A stretch of 64,000 nt of DNA from Corynebacterium sp. HMSC036D02 (GTDB lineage: Bacteria > Actinomycetota > Actinomycetes > Mycobacteriales > Mycobacteriaceae): contig NZ_KV827675.1 in NCBI RefSeq assembly GCF_001836165.1, positions 56,898-120,897 on the forward strand, written 5' to 3'. Below are positions 26,931 to 36,662 of the stretch, in pieces; position 1 is the stretch's first letter; every line of letters starts with the position of its first letter. Below the pieces are notes generated by a model. The model was not told the DNA's origin. It worked only from the letters and a program-made list of their open reading frames with translations, and searched no databases. Both the position numbers and the translations under genes were made by a program.

Positions 26931-28571
26931 ATGGCGGAGCTGACGATCTCCTCCGACGAGATCCGTAGCGCGATTGCGAACTACACCTCGAGCTACTCCG
27001 CGGAGGCCTCCCGTGAGGAGGTCGGCGTGGTCATTTCGGCAGCTGACGGTATTGCGCAGGTTTCGGGCCTGCCGTCCGTCATGGCGAATGAGCTGCTCGA
27101 GTTCCCGGGCGGCGTGATTGGCGTCGCACAGAACCTTGACACCAACTCCATCGGTGTCGTGGTCCTGGGCAACTTCGAGTCGCTGAAAGAAGGCGACGAG
27201 GTCAAGAGGACCGGCGAGGTTCTCTCCATCCCTGTGGGCGAGGAATTCCTCGGCCGCGTAATTAACCCCCTGGGCCAGCCGATTGACGGCATGGGCCCGA
27301 TCACCGCTGAAGAGGACCGCGTCCTCGAGCTGCAGGCACCGTCCGTGCTGCAGCGTCAGCCGGTGGAAGAGCCGATGCAGACCGGCATCAAGGCTATTGA
27401 CGCGATGACCCCGATTGGTCGCGGTCAGCGTCAGTTGATCATTGGTGACCGTAAGACGGGTAAGACGGCTGTCTGTATCGACACCATCCTGAACCAGAAG
27501 GCTAACTGGGAATCTGGCGACAAGAACAAGCAGGTTCGCTGCATCTACGTCGCCATCGGCCAGAAGGGCTCCACCATCGCTGGTGTGCGCCACACCCTGG
27601 AGCAGCACGGCGCTCTGGAGTACACCACCATCGTGGCTGCTCCGGCATCCGACGCCGCTGGCTTCAAGTGGCTGGCACCGTTCTCCGGTGCAGCTCTGGG
27701 TCAGCACTGGATGTACCAGGGCAACCACGTCCTGATCATTTACGATGATCTGACGAAGCAGGCTGAGGCCTACCGTGCGATTTCCCTTCTGCTGCGCCGT
27801 CCGCCGGGCCGCGAGGCTTACCCGGGCGACGTCTTCTACCTCCACTCCCGTCTGCTGGAGCGTGCTGCAAAGCTCTCCGACGACATGGGTGCAGGCTCCA
27901 TGACCGCACTGCCGATCATCGAGACCAAGGCGAACGACGTCTCCGCCTTCATTCCGACCAACGTTATTTCTATTACCGACGGCCAGGTCTTCCTGGAGTC
28001 CGACCTGTTCAACCAGGGCGTCCGTCCGGCAATTAACGTCGGTGTGTCCGTCTCCCGTGTTGGTGGTGCTGCACAGACCAAGGGCATGAAGAAGGTCGCC
28101 GGTAACCTGCGTCTTGAGCTGGCTGCTTACCGTGACCTGCAGGCCTTCGCGGCCTTCGCATCCGACCTGGATCCGGCCTCCAAGGCTCAGCTGGAGCGCG
28201 GTGAGCGCCTCGTCGAGCTGCTCAAGCAGGCCGAGTCCTCCCCACAGCCTGTCGAGTACCAGATGGTTTCCATCTTCCTCGCAGACCAGGGCATCTTCGA
28301 CGTCGTTCCCGTCGAGGACGTACGCCGCTTCGAGAAGGAGCTGCACGATCACCTCAACTCTGCAACCCCGCAGGTGTTCGAGCAGATCCAGGGCGGCACC
28401 GCTCTGACCGACGAGTCCAAGGATGCACTTGTTGCAGCAGCTAAGGACTTCACTCCGTCCTTCCGCACGACCGAGGGCCACAACCTCGGCACCGAGGCGC
28501 CGGTTGACCCGCTCGCCGCGGATGACGTGAACAAGACCGAGCTCAACGTCTCCCGCAAGACGGCCAAATAG
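26931..28571 (+). CDS. atpA: ATP synthase F1 subunit alpha
   Basis: Non-catalytic nucleotide-binding subunit of F1. The ATG at 26931 ([12 protein letters not shown]) has AGGAAG upstream and fits the family N-terminus; 546 residues. Walker A is [11 protein letters not shown], followed by the expected SIS/VGASDA-equivalent stretch and the [17 protein letters not shown] region. The C-terminal extension beyond residue 510 is typical of Actinobacteria and has been linked to suppressed ATP hydrolysis in mycobacteria; here that is by analogy. Confidence 0.97.
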   Translation: MAELTISSDEIRSAIANYTSSYSAEASREEVGVVISAADGIAQVSGLPSVMANELLEFPGGVIGVAQNLDTNSIGVVVLGNFESLKEGDEVKRTGEVLSIPVGEEFLGRVINPLGQPIDGMGPITAEEDRVLELQAPSVLQRQPVEEPMQTGIKAIDAMTPIGRGQRQLIIGDRKTGKTAVCIDTILNQKANWESGDKNKQVRCIYVAIGQKGSTIAGVRHTLEQHGALEYTTIVAAPASDAAGFKWLAPFSGAALGQHWMYQGNHVLIIYDDLTKQAEAYRAISLLLRRPPGREAYPGDVFYLHSRLLERAAKLSDDMGAGSMTALPIIETKANDVSAFIPTNVISITDGQVFLESDLFNQGVRPAINVGVSVSRVGGAAQTKGMKKVAGNLRLELAAYRDLQAFAAFASDLDPASKAQLERGERLVELLKQAESSPQPVEYQMVSIFLADQGIFDVVPVEDVRRFEKELHDHLNSATPQVFEQIQGGTALTDESKDALVAAAKDFTPSFRTTEGHNLGTEAPVDPLAADDVNKTELNVSRKTAK

Positions 28572-28627
28572 AGTTTCGCACGCTCTAAGAATTAACCGTC
28601 TAGAAAGAGAAGGGAGGAGCGAACACC

Positions 28628-29611
28628 ATGGCTAATCTTCGTGAACTGCGTGACCGTATCCGGTCCGTCAACTCCACTAAGAAGATCACCAAGGCACAGG
28701 AGCTCATTGCTACCTCGCGCATTACCAAGGCTCAGGCCAGGGTAGAAGCGGCGCAGCCTTATGCACGTGAACTGTCCAACGTGCTCAACAAGCTGGCGGC
28801 GCACACGTCCCTGGATCACCCGATGCTCCGGGAACGCGAAGATGCCAAGGTAGCCGCCATTCTCGTGGTCTCTTCTGACCGCGGTATGTGCGGTGGCTAC
28901 AACAACAACATCTTCAAGAAGGCGGCCGAGCTGGAAGCCCTGCTGAAGAGCGAGGGTTTCGAGACCGTCCGCTACGTTACCGGTAACAAGGGCGTTGGCT
29001 TCTACAAGTTCCGTGAGGCCGAGGTCGCTGGTAGCTGGACTGGATTCTCGCAGGATCCGACCTGGGAAAAGACGCATGATGTGCGCCGCCACATTATCGA
29101 CGGCTTCGTTGCCGGTTCGAATGGCCAGGCCAAGACCCGCGAGGGCATTAACGTGGAGGGCGAGACCGTTCGCGGTTTCGACCAGGTGCACGTTGTGTAC
29201 ACCGAGTTCGAGTCCATGCTGACCCAGACCGCGCGTGTGCAGCAGCTGCTGCCGGTGGTACCGGTTATCGAGGAAGAGGACTACAACCTGGGTGAGTCCG
29301 CGCTTTCCGACGCCGAGCCGAACAATCAGATCACTCCTGATTACGACTTCGAGCCGGATGCGGACACCCTGATGGAAGCGCTGCTTCCGCAGTACGTTTC
29401 TCGCCTCCTGTTTGCGATGTTCTTGGAGTCCTCGGCCTCCGAGTCCGCCGCACGCCGTACCGCAATGAAGTCTGCAACCGACAACGCTACCGAGCTGGTC
29501 AAGGACCTCTCGCGCGTGGCCAACCAGGCACGTCAGGCGCAGATTACCCAAGAAATCACAGAGATCGTCGGTGGCGCTGGGGCGCTCGCCGAAAGCGCAG
29601 AAAGTGACTAG
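28628..29611 (+). CDS. atpG: ATP synthase F1 subunit gamma
   Basis: Central rotor shaft. 327 residues, slightly longer than average because of an acidic insertion (around EEDYNLGESALSDAEPNN). N-terminal helix RELRDRIRSVNSTKKITKAQ and the C-terminal helix with SRVANQARQAQITQEITEIV form the coiled-coil shaft; SDRGMCGGYN lies in the globular domain. Preceded by GGGAGGAG and followed by atpD after three bases. Confidence 0.97.
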   Translation: MANLRELRDRIRSVNSTKKITKAQELIATSRITKAQARVEAAQPYARELSNVLNKLAAHTSLDHPMLREREDAKVAAILVVSSDRGMCGGYNNNIFKKAAELEALLKSEGFETVRYVTGNKGVGFYKFREAEVAGSWTGFSQDPTWEKTHDVRRHIIDGFVAGSNGQAKTREGINVEGETVRGFDQVHVVYTEFESMLTQTARVQQLLPVVPVIEEEDYNLGESALSDAEPNNQITPDYDFEPDADTLMEALLPQYVSRLLFAMFLESSASESAARRTAMKSATDNATELVKDLSRVANQARQAQITQEITEIVGGAGALAESAESD

Positions 29612-31063
<1,452 letters not shown>

Positions 31064-31073
31064 GGAGAGGCAC

Positions 31074-31442
31074 ATGGCTGACATCACCGCCGAATTGGTT
31101 TCCGTCGAGCGCCTGCTGTGGACCGGAAAGGCCACCATGGTGACGGCTGAGACCACCGAGGGTGAGATCGGCGTGCTTCCTGGCCATGAGCCCATGGTCG
31201 GTCAGTTGATCGACAATGGTGTTGTGACCATCCACCCGGTGGACGGCAAGCGTCTCGTCGCCGCCGTCCAGGGTGGCTTCCTCTCCGTGTCCGAGAACAA
31301 AATCACCGTCCTCGCTGACTGGTCCATCTGGGCCTCCGAGGTCGATGAGGCCCAGGCACAGGAAGACCTGAAGTCTGAGCACGAGCTGACGAGGTCTCGT
31401 GGCGATGCCGCACTGCGCGCCGCCCGCCGCCACAACAGCTAA
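31074..31442 (+). CDS. atpC: ATP synthase F1 subunit epsilon
   Basis: Rotor-stalk subunit that couples c-ring to gamma and can restrain ATP hydrolysis. 122 residues, with the N-terminal beta-sandwich ([16 protein letters not shown]) and a short C-terminal helical part rich in Arg/Ala. The reduced C-terminal helix matches other Actinobacteria. GGGAGAGG precedes the ATG. Last gene of the operon. Confidence 0.96.
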   Translation: MADITAELVSVERLLWTGKATMVTAETTEGEIGVLPGHEPMVGQLIDNGVVTIHPVDGKRLVAAVQGGFLSVSENKITVLADWSIWASEVDEAQAQEDLKSEHELTRSRGDAALRAARRHNS

Positions 31443-31501
31443 CGGATGAGCGGAGAGGGAAACGACGGGCAGCAATGACCGCCCTTCCCACTCTCACCTA
31501 G

Positions 31502-31540
31502 GAACCCCACAACCTCATTAAGAGGGGGTGGGGTTTCTTC
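31502..31540 (+). terminator. Terminator after atpC
   Basis: Arms aaccccac (31503-31510) and gtggggtt (31528-31535), with additional pairing cctc/gagg inside, followed by a T-rich ttcttc. Confidence 0.85.
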
Positions 31541-31626
31541 GTGATCTCAGCAAGAGGGGTACCTCAGGGCTAGCAGGAACTGGCAAGAACTAGCATTGCC
31601 TGCTCCAACGGCGGTACAATCAACCC

Positions 31627-32112
31627 ATGAATTCTCAGGTGCTTCAGGGGCTAACAATTCTTTTGGGTCTGTGTGCACTGGTCCTCCTGGTTTTCCTCAT
31701 CCTGGCGGCGGTGCGCTTTTTCACCGTGCGATCCCGTGGCACGAGCATTCTGTTGCGCCGACTCCCGTCGAAGGACTCTTATACATGGCGTCATGGTCTC
31801 GTGCGCTATGACGGTGAGTTCATGAAGTATTTTAAGCTTCGCTCCGTCATGCCCCGCGCCAACAAGCGCTTTAATCGCCTCGACATCGAACTGGGTAGCA
31901 TCCGCCCTATGGACGATGACGAGGCTTCTTTTATGCCCTCCGGCCACCAAATCATCCAGATTAGCGTCGATGGGCAGGACTATGAGATTGCCTCCGATGC
32001 GCAGGGAATTATGGCCTTGAATGCGTGGGTCGAATCCGCGCCGTCGAAGCGTCAAGAGAAGCTGGATTATCACCAGATGCGCCAGCGGGCTACCCGCTTA
32101 CCCAAGAAGTAG
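31627..32112 (+). CDS. DUF2550 membrane-anchored protein
   Basis: 161 residues. One N-terminal helix (about 8-30) is followed by a basic cytoplasmic domain with RYDGEFMKYFKLRSVMPRA. The family is of unknown function and holds this position after atpC in Corynebacteriales (Rv1312 position). A -10-like TACAAT at 31615-31620 ends six bases before the ATG, so the mRNA may be leaderless. Confidence 0.85.
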   Translation: MNSQVLQGLTILLGLCALVLLVFLILAAVRFFTVRSRGTSILLRRLPSKDSYTWRHGLVRYDGEFMKYFKLRSVMPRANKRFNRLDIELGSIRPMDDDEASFMPSGHQIIQISVDGQDYEIASDAQGIMALNAWVESAPSKRQEKLDYHQMRQRATRLPKK

Positions 32113-32136
32113 GGGCCCAACGATAGGGTAGAGGGC

Positions 32137-32829
32137 ATGCGTGTTGTCATCGCCCAATGCTCCGTAGATTACGTAGGCCGCCTCGACGCCCACCTTCCCA
32201 TGGCGGACCGGCTCATCCTCATCAAAGCCGATGGTTCGGTGTCCGTTCATGCGGATGACCGGGCCTATAAACCTTTGAACTGGATGACGCCGCCGTGCAC
32301 CTTTGAGGAGTCGGCTATTGAGGATATCGACGGCGAAGACACGGGGGAGAAGCTGTGGCTGGTGGAGAACCCGAAAGGTGAGCAGTTGCGCATCACCATC
32401 TCGCAGATCCACCAAGAGATCGACATGGAGTTGGGGGAAGACCCAGGCCTGGTCAAAGATGGCGTGGAGGCACACCTACAGGAGCTTCTGGCCGAGCACA
32501 TCGAAACGTTGGGGGAGAAGTACTCGCTCGTGCGTCGCGAGTATCCCACGGCTATTGGTCCGGTAGACATCATGGCCAAGAATGATAAGAACGAGTTCGT
32601 CGCCGTGGAGGTAAAGCGTCGCGGGGGCATCGATGGTGTCGAGCAGCTCACGCGCTACCTTGAGCTGCTCAACCGCGATGATTTGCTAGCACCCGTCCAC
32701 GGCGTGTTCGCCGCGCAGGAAATCAAGCCCCAGGCGCGGACCTTGGCGGAGGACCGCGGCATTCGTTGCGTCGTCTTGGATTACCAGGAGCTGCGCGGCA
32801 TCGAGTCCAACGAGCTGCGGTTGTTCTAG
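32137..32829 (+). CDS. nucS: Mismatch-specific endonuclease NucS/EndoMS
   Basis: Cuts both strands at mismatches and replaces MutSL in Actinobacteria. 230 residues: N-terminal beta dimerisation/DNA-binding domain to about residue 110, then a RecB-like nuclease domain. Catalytic residues D144, E158 and K160 (GPVDIM...VAVEVKR) and Q170 are present. The final residues LRLF form the clamp-binding tail reported for corynebacterial EndoMS. The stop codon overlaps the start of the next small gene by one base. Confidence 0.95.
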   Translation: MRVVIAQCSVDYVGRLDAHLPMADRLILIKADGSVSVHADDRAYKPLNWMTPPCTFEESAIEDIDGEDTGEKLWLVENPKGEQLRITISQIHQEIDMELGEDPGLVKDGVEAHLQELLAEHIETLGEKYSLVRREYPTAIGPVDIMAKNDKNEFVAVEVKRRGGIDGVEQLTRYLELLNRDDLLAPVHGVFAAQEIKPQARTLAEDRGIRCVVLDYQELRGIESNELRLF

Positions 32830-33113
32830 TGCCTCGCCGCAACCGCCGAATTCGTGAGGAGCCGCGCTCACTGCCGCGCGATGGCAGCGCCTTCCTCGGC
32901 TCGCAGACTGTCCCTGGGCCGCGTTGGACCCATGGCGAGCCTTTCGTTATGAGGCATGTCGGCAGCGCCGCCGCACAGAAGTACTACGTGTGCCCGGGAT
33001 GCAACCAGAATATTCCTCCCGGGGTGGCGCACATCGTGGCCTGGCCACGGGATACAGGCGGGCGCGGCGAGGACCGCCGCCACTGGCACCGGCACTGCTG
33101 GGAGCGGCGGTAG
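32829..33113 (+). CDS. Small Cys/His-rich protein coupled to nucS
   Basis: 94 residues from a GTG at 32829 that shares its first base with the nucS TAG, so it is translated together with NucS. The N-terminal third is Arg-rich (PRRNRRIREEPRS). The C-terminal part has CPGCNQNIPPGVAHIVAW, then RRHWHRHCW, a C-x2-C...H...H-x-H-C pattern suited to binding one zinc ion. Homologues in this position are often labelled 'ATP/GTP-binding protein', but no nucleotide motif is visible. DNA binding or help to NucS is inference. Confidence 0.8.
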   Translation: MPRRNRRIREEPRSLPRDGSAFLGSQTVPGPRWTHGEPFVMRHVGSAAAQKYYVCPGCNQNIPPGVAHIVAWPRDTGGRGEDRRHWHRHCWERR

Positions 33114-33123
33114 GATAGCGGGC

Positions 33124-33432
33124 ATGATTGTTGCCTTTTCCGTAGCCCCCACCGTTGTGGGTGATGAAAGCGCTGAAATGTCCGAGGCCGTGGCTGAAGC
33201 CGTGCGCGTCGTCCGTGCTTCCGGCTTGCCCAATGAGACCAACTCCATGTTCACCATTATTGAAGGTGAATGGGACGAGGTCTTCGCGGTTATCAAGGAG
33301 GCCACCGACGCCGTGCGCGCCGTGTCGCCGCGCACGAGCCTGGTGATTAAGGCCGATATCCGTGAAGGTGTGACTGGGCAGATTACCCAAAAAGTAGATT
33401 CCGTTAACCGTTACCTGGAGGAGAATAAGTGA
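33124..33432 (+). CDS. MTH1187/YkoF-family thiamine-binding-like protein
   Basis: 102 residues from the ATG at 33124, forming one ferredoxin-like domain. MIVAFSVAPTVVGDE at the start, ETNSMFTIIEGEWDEVFAVI in the middle and TSLVIKADIREG are typical of the MTH1187 family, some members of which bind thiamine-like molecules. No transport genes are near. The next gene begins within its last codons (4-base overlap). Confidence 0.85.
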   Translation: MIVAFSVAPTVVGDESAEMSEAVAEAVRVVRASGLPNETNSMFTIIEGEWDEVFAVIKEATDAVRAVSPRTSLVIKADIREGVTGQITQKVDSVNRYLEENK

Positions 33433-34358
33433 CCGGACCGTACGTAGGAGGAGCCCTCGACCTAGGCGCCATCAAGCAGCAGGCGGAGGCGCGGGCGCAA
33501 GCGAAGTCCACAAATGCCGGAGCTGCTAACTCCGGCGGAGGAATTGCCCCTTTCTTCGAGGTCACCGAGCAGAACTTCGAGAATGACTTGGTGCGCCGTT
33601 CCGCGGAGGTACCGGTTATCGCCCTGATCGGCTCGCCTCGCTCCCCGGCCTCCGAGCAGCTCAAGAAGGACTTCGAGGAGATGGCGGCCGCAGGTGGGCT
33701 GAAGTTCATCGTGGGCTATATCAACGCTGATGTTGTGCCCCAGGTGGCGCAGGTCTTCGGCGTACAGAATCTGCCGACCACCGTTGCCATCGCCGCCGGA
33801 CAGCCCGTCACCAACTTCGAGGGCGGGCAGCCGCGCGAGAACCTGGAGCAGTGGGTAGCGGCGATCGTCGATAAGCTCGGCCCCCAGCTCAAGGGCCTGT
33901 CCGAACAGGGTGAGGCAGGGGAGAGCCCCGCAGAGGAAGCTGCTGATCCGCGCCTGAGCCTGGCGGAGGAGGCGCTCAACCGTGGCGATTTCGATTCCGC
34001 CATCGCCACCTACGAGGAGATCCTGGCCGCCGAGCCAGATAATGCGGAGATTAAGCAGGCGCGCGATACCACGCTGCTGCTCAAGCGCTTGGACCCAGCT
34101 AACCGTAGTGAGGATCCCATCGTCGCTGCGGATGCTGCCCCGGAGGACGTGGCAAAGCAGCTCGACGCCGCCGACGCGGAGGTCGTCGCCGGTGCCCCCG
34201 ACCGCGCCTTCGAGCGCCTCATTGAGGCCATGAAGCGCACCGCTGGGGATGAGAAGGAACAGCTCAAGAACCGCCTCCTAGAGCTCTTTGGGCTCTTCGA
34301 TTCCGGCGATCCGCGCGTGCTGGCCGCGCGGACGAAGCTAGCTAGCGCGTTGTACTAA
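33429..34358 (+). CDS. Thioredoxin-fold/TPR protein lacking the CxxC motif
   Basis: 309 residues from a GTG overlapping the previous stop (GTGA). Residues 40-150 form a thioredoxin fold whose active-site position reads SPRSPAS, so both redox cysteines are missing. The cis-Pro region is NLPTTVAI. Residues 165-309 are helical TPR-like repeats (LAEEALNRGDFDSAIATYEE, LAAEPDN). The architecture resembles CnoX/YbbN holdases, which would make it a chaperone rather than a reductase. Same position as Rv1324 in M. tuberculosis. Confidence 0.82.
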   Translation: MTGPYVGGALDLGAIKQQAEARAQAKSTNAGAANSGGGIAPFFEVTEQNFENDLVRRSAEVPVIALIGSPRSPASEQLKKDFEEMAAAGGLKFIVGYINADVVPQVAQVFGVQNLPTTVAIAAGQPVTNFEGGQPRENLEQWVAAIVDKLGPQLKGLSEQGEAGESPAEEAADPRLSLAEEALNRGDFDSAIATYEEILAAEPDNAEIKQARDTTLLLKRLDPANRSEDPIVAADAAPEDVAKQLDAADAEVVAGAPDRAFERLIEAMKRTAGDEKEQLKNRLLELFGLFDSGDPRVLAARTKLASALY

Positions 34359-34414
34359 TAGCGCTCAGCTTGTGCAGGAGCCGATAGCGACCTCCCAGCA
34401 CCGTCGCCGGTTGA

Positions 34415-34457
34415 ACCCTCAGGATGATTCCGTTGAGTCCTCTCCTGAGGGTCTTTT
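34415..34457 (+). terminator. Terminator after the thioredoxin-like gene
   Basis: Perfect arms accctcagga (34415-34424) and tcctgagggt (34443-34452), followed by cttttc. Confidence 0.88.
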
Positions 34458-34547
34458 CATGTTTGAACTTGAGTGTGAGTTACCTCATGCTAAATTCCTT
34501 CTAGTGTTATCACACACACTTTGTTTAGCTCTTTCAGGAGGACTCTC

Positions 34548-36125
34548 ATGCGCAAGCTCCTCGGCGTCGTCGGCGCCGCTTCTCTTGCTTTTACCCTTAC
34601 TGCCTGCGGAAGCGATAGCTCCGATAGTGCCGGCGGCTCCAACTATGTTCGCGTGCTCGGTACCGAACCGCAGCAGGGACTCATTCCCGCTATGACGAAT
34701 GAGAACGGTGGCGGACGCATCGTCGACATGCTGTTTTCCGGATTGGTGTACTACGACGCCGACGGCAACGTGCACAACGAAATGGCCGAGTCCATTGACA
34801 AGGAAGGGGATAAGACCTACAAGGTCACGCTCAAGCCGGACCTGAAATTCTCCGACGGTTCCGCCGTAACTGCGGCTACCTTCGTCGATACGTGGAACTA
34901 CGCGGTGGCCAACGAACAGCTCAATGAGAGCTTCTTTTCCTCCATCAAAGGTTACGGTGAAGGCGTCAAGGAGATGGAGGGCCTTAAGGTTATCGATGAG
35001 CGCACCTTCACTATCGAGCTCACCCAGCCAGAGAGCGATTTCCCAAGCCGCTTGGGCTACAACGCCTATTTCCCAGTTCCTGCTGCCGCACTGGAGGACC
35101 CACAGGCTTTCGGCGAGACCCCGGTGTCCAACGGTCCGTACAAGATCAAGGAATGGAACCACAACCAGAACCTGATCATTGAGCCGAACCCGGAGTATAA
35201 GGGCGACCGCGCAGCGCAGAACGACGGCATCGAGTTCGCCTTCTACGCCGATTCCAGCGCGGCCTACATGGACCTGTTGGCGAATAACCTCGATGTGCTC
35301 GAAGCCATTCCTTCGTCCGCTTTCGGCAGCTATGAGCAGGACCTGGCCGGCCGCCAGGAGACCAAGCCAGCAGCCACCTACCTGGAGATGTCCATCCACG
35401 TCGAGACGCCCCATTTCAGTGGGGAAGAGGGCACGCTGCGCCGCAAGGCAATCTCGATGGCTATCAACCGCGAAGAGATCGCGGAGACCATCTTCCACGG
35501 CACCCGCACCCCAGCCCGTGAGTTCACCTCACCGGTGCTGAATGGCTACAACGACAGCCTGCCGGGTTCGGAGAACCTGGATTTTAACCCGGAGGAGGCG
35601 AAGAAGCTGTGGGCGGAGGCCGATAAGAAGTACGGTGCTTTTGAAGGCACGTTCCCGATCAACTACAACACCGATGGCGACAACAAGGACTGGGCCGATG
35701 CCGTGGCCAACAACATCAGCAACACGCTGGGAATTCAAGCCGTGGGGAACCCCTACCCGGACTTCAAGTCCTTCCGCGATGCCTACCGCACCGAGCGTAT
35801 GGACGGCGCCTACCGCACGGCCTGGTTCGCCGACTATCCCTCGATGGGCAACTTCCTTGGGCCAAACTTCACCACGGGTGTGGCCTCTAATGACTCGAAA
35901 TACTCCAACCCGGAGTTCGATGAACTGATTGTGAAGGCCAACGGCGCCGCGAACGAGGAAGAGGCAGCGAAGCTCTACAACCAGGCACAGGAGCTGCTGC
36001 TGCGTGACCTTCCCTCAATCCCGCTGTTCTACCCGAACGTGGTCGGCGGCTGGTCCGAGAACGTCCAGGACGTGACGTTTAACTGGAAGTCTCTGCCGGT
36101 GTACTACGCGGTGAAGAAGAACTAG
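34548..36125 (+). CDS. Peptide ABC transporter substrate-binding lipoprotein
   Basis: Secreted lipoprotein of 525 residues; lipobox LTAC with the lipidated C20, then a Ser/Asp-rich linker. The body is a type-5 solute-binding protein (oligopeptide/dipeptide family), with YVRVLGTEPQQGLIPA and TPVSNGPYKIKEWNHNQNL visible. The start is the ATG at 34548 behind AGGAGGA. A possible promoter lies upstream (TTGAGT, 16-bp spacer, TAAATT near 34489). No permease or ATPase genes follow, so it is an orphan binding protein here. Confidence 0.9.
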   Translation: MRKLLGVVGAASLAFTLTACGSDSSDSAGGSNYVRVLGTEPQQGLIPAMTNENGGGRIVDMLFSGLVYYDADGNVHNEMAESIDKEGDKTYKVTLKPDLKFSDGSAVTAATFVDTWNYAVANEQLNESFFSSIKGYGEGVKEMEGLKVIDERTFTIELTQPESDFPSRLGYNAYFPVPAAALEDPQAFGETPVSNGPYKIKEWNHNQNLIIEPNPEYKGDRAAQNDGIEFAFYADSSAAYMDLLANNLDVLEAIPSSAFGSYEQDLAGRQETKPAATYLEMSIHVETPHFSGEEGTLRRKAISMAINREEIAETIFHGTRTPAREFTSPVLNGYNDSLPGSENLDFNPEEAKKLWAEADKKYGAFEGTFPINYNTDGDNKDWADAVANNISNTLGIQAVGNPYPDFKSFRDAYRTERMDGAYRTAWFADYPSMGNFLGPNFTTGVASNDSKYSNPEFDELIVKANGAANEEEAAKLYNQAQELLLRDLPSIPLFYPNVVGGWSENVQDVTFNWKSLPVYYAVKKN

Positions 36126-36172
36126 GGATCTGGCCCTACAGGCACACCGCAATATGACTAAAGTGCGGAGGC

Positions 36173-36571
36173 ATGACCTCCGTACTTTTCCTTTGCAATA
36201 CCAACCGCGGTAAGTCTCAGATGGCGGCTGCCTTAGCTAAGAAGCATGCGCCCGACTGGCAGGTTTACTCTGCGGGCGTAAAGACCACTGAACAGCATCG
36301 TGCACAGGGCGTGAACGCCGAGGCGCAGGCCTCTCTTGCAAAGGTCGACGCCGACATGTCAGGAACGCCAACGCTGCTTGATGCCGGCCTCGCGTCTTCG
36401 GTGGATCACGTCATCATCGTCGGTGATGCCGACTATGACGGAGTGGCTGAGCGTTGGGAGATTGAGGACCCGTCCGTGCGCGGTCTAGAGGGAGGGGAGC
36501 GAATGGATGCGTTGCGCGATGACATTGATGCTCGCGTAAGAGCTTTCCTCGATACTCACGCACAAGACTGA
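36173..36571 (+). CDS. ArsC / low-molecular-weight phosphatase family protein
   Basis: 132 residues. The catalytic loop is VLFLCNTNRGKSQMAAALA with C8. The GKSQMA ending resembles the mycothiol/mycoredoxin-dependent arsenate reductases of corynebacteria more than classical tyrosine phosphatases, which have C-x5-R-S/T. A YSAGVKT stretch and an acidic EDPSV (the DPS-type general acid loop) are also present. No other arsenic genes are nearby, so phosphatase activity cannot be excluded. Confidence 0.8.
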   Translation: MTSVLFLCNTNRGKSQMAAALAKKHAPDWQVYSAGVKTTEQHRAQGVNAEAQASLAKVDADMSGTPTLLDAGLASSVDHVIIVGDADYDGVAERWEIEDPSVRGLEGGERMDALRDDIDARVRAFLDTHAQD

Positions 36572-36577
36572 AAACTG

Positions 36578-36655
36578 CAACTGCCCGAGTTGCCAAAACT
36601 AGCGGCTGGAATTCGATCTCAGCGGTGATCTTTGGCAGATCGGGCAGTTGTGTTC
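36578..36655. terminator. Long hairpin between convergent arsC-like gene and glgB
   Basis: Outer arms caactgcccga (36578-36588) and tcgggcagttg (36640-36650), inner arms tgccaaa (36591-36597) and tttggca (36631-36637), a 33-nt loop. Lies between convergent stop codons and probably ends transcription from both sides. Confidence 0.75.
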
Positions 36656-36662
36656 TTAGAAA

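Noticed and set aside
26484..28481. Minus-strand open frame of about 665 codons opposite atpA
   Set aside because: Same reason: a shadow of GC-rich codons of atpA, with His/Val/Leu-rich composition unlike a real protein.
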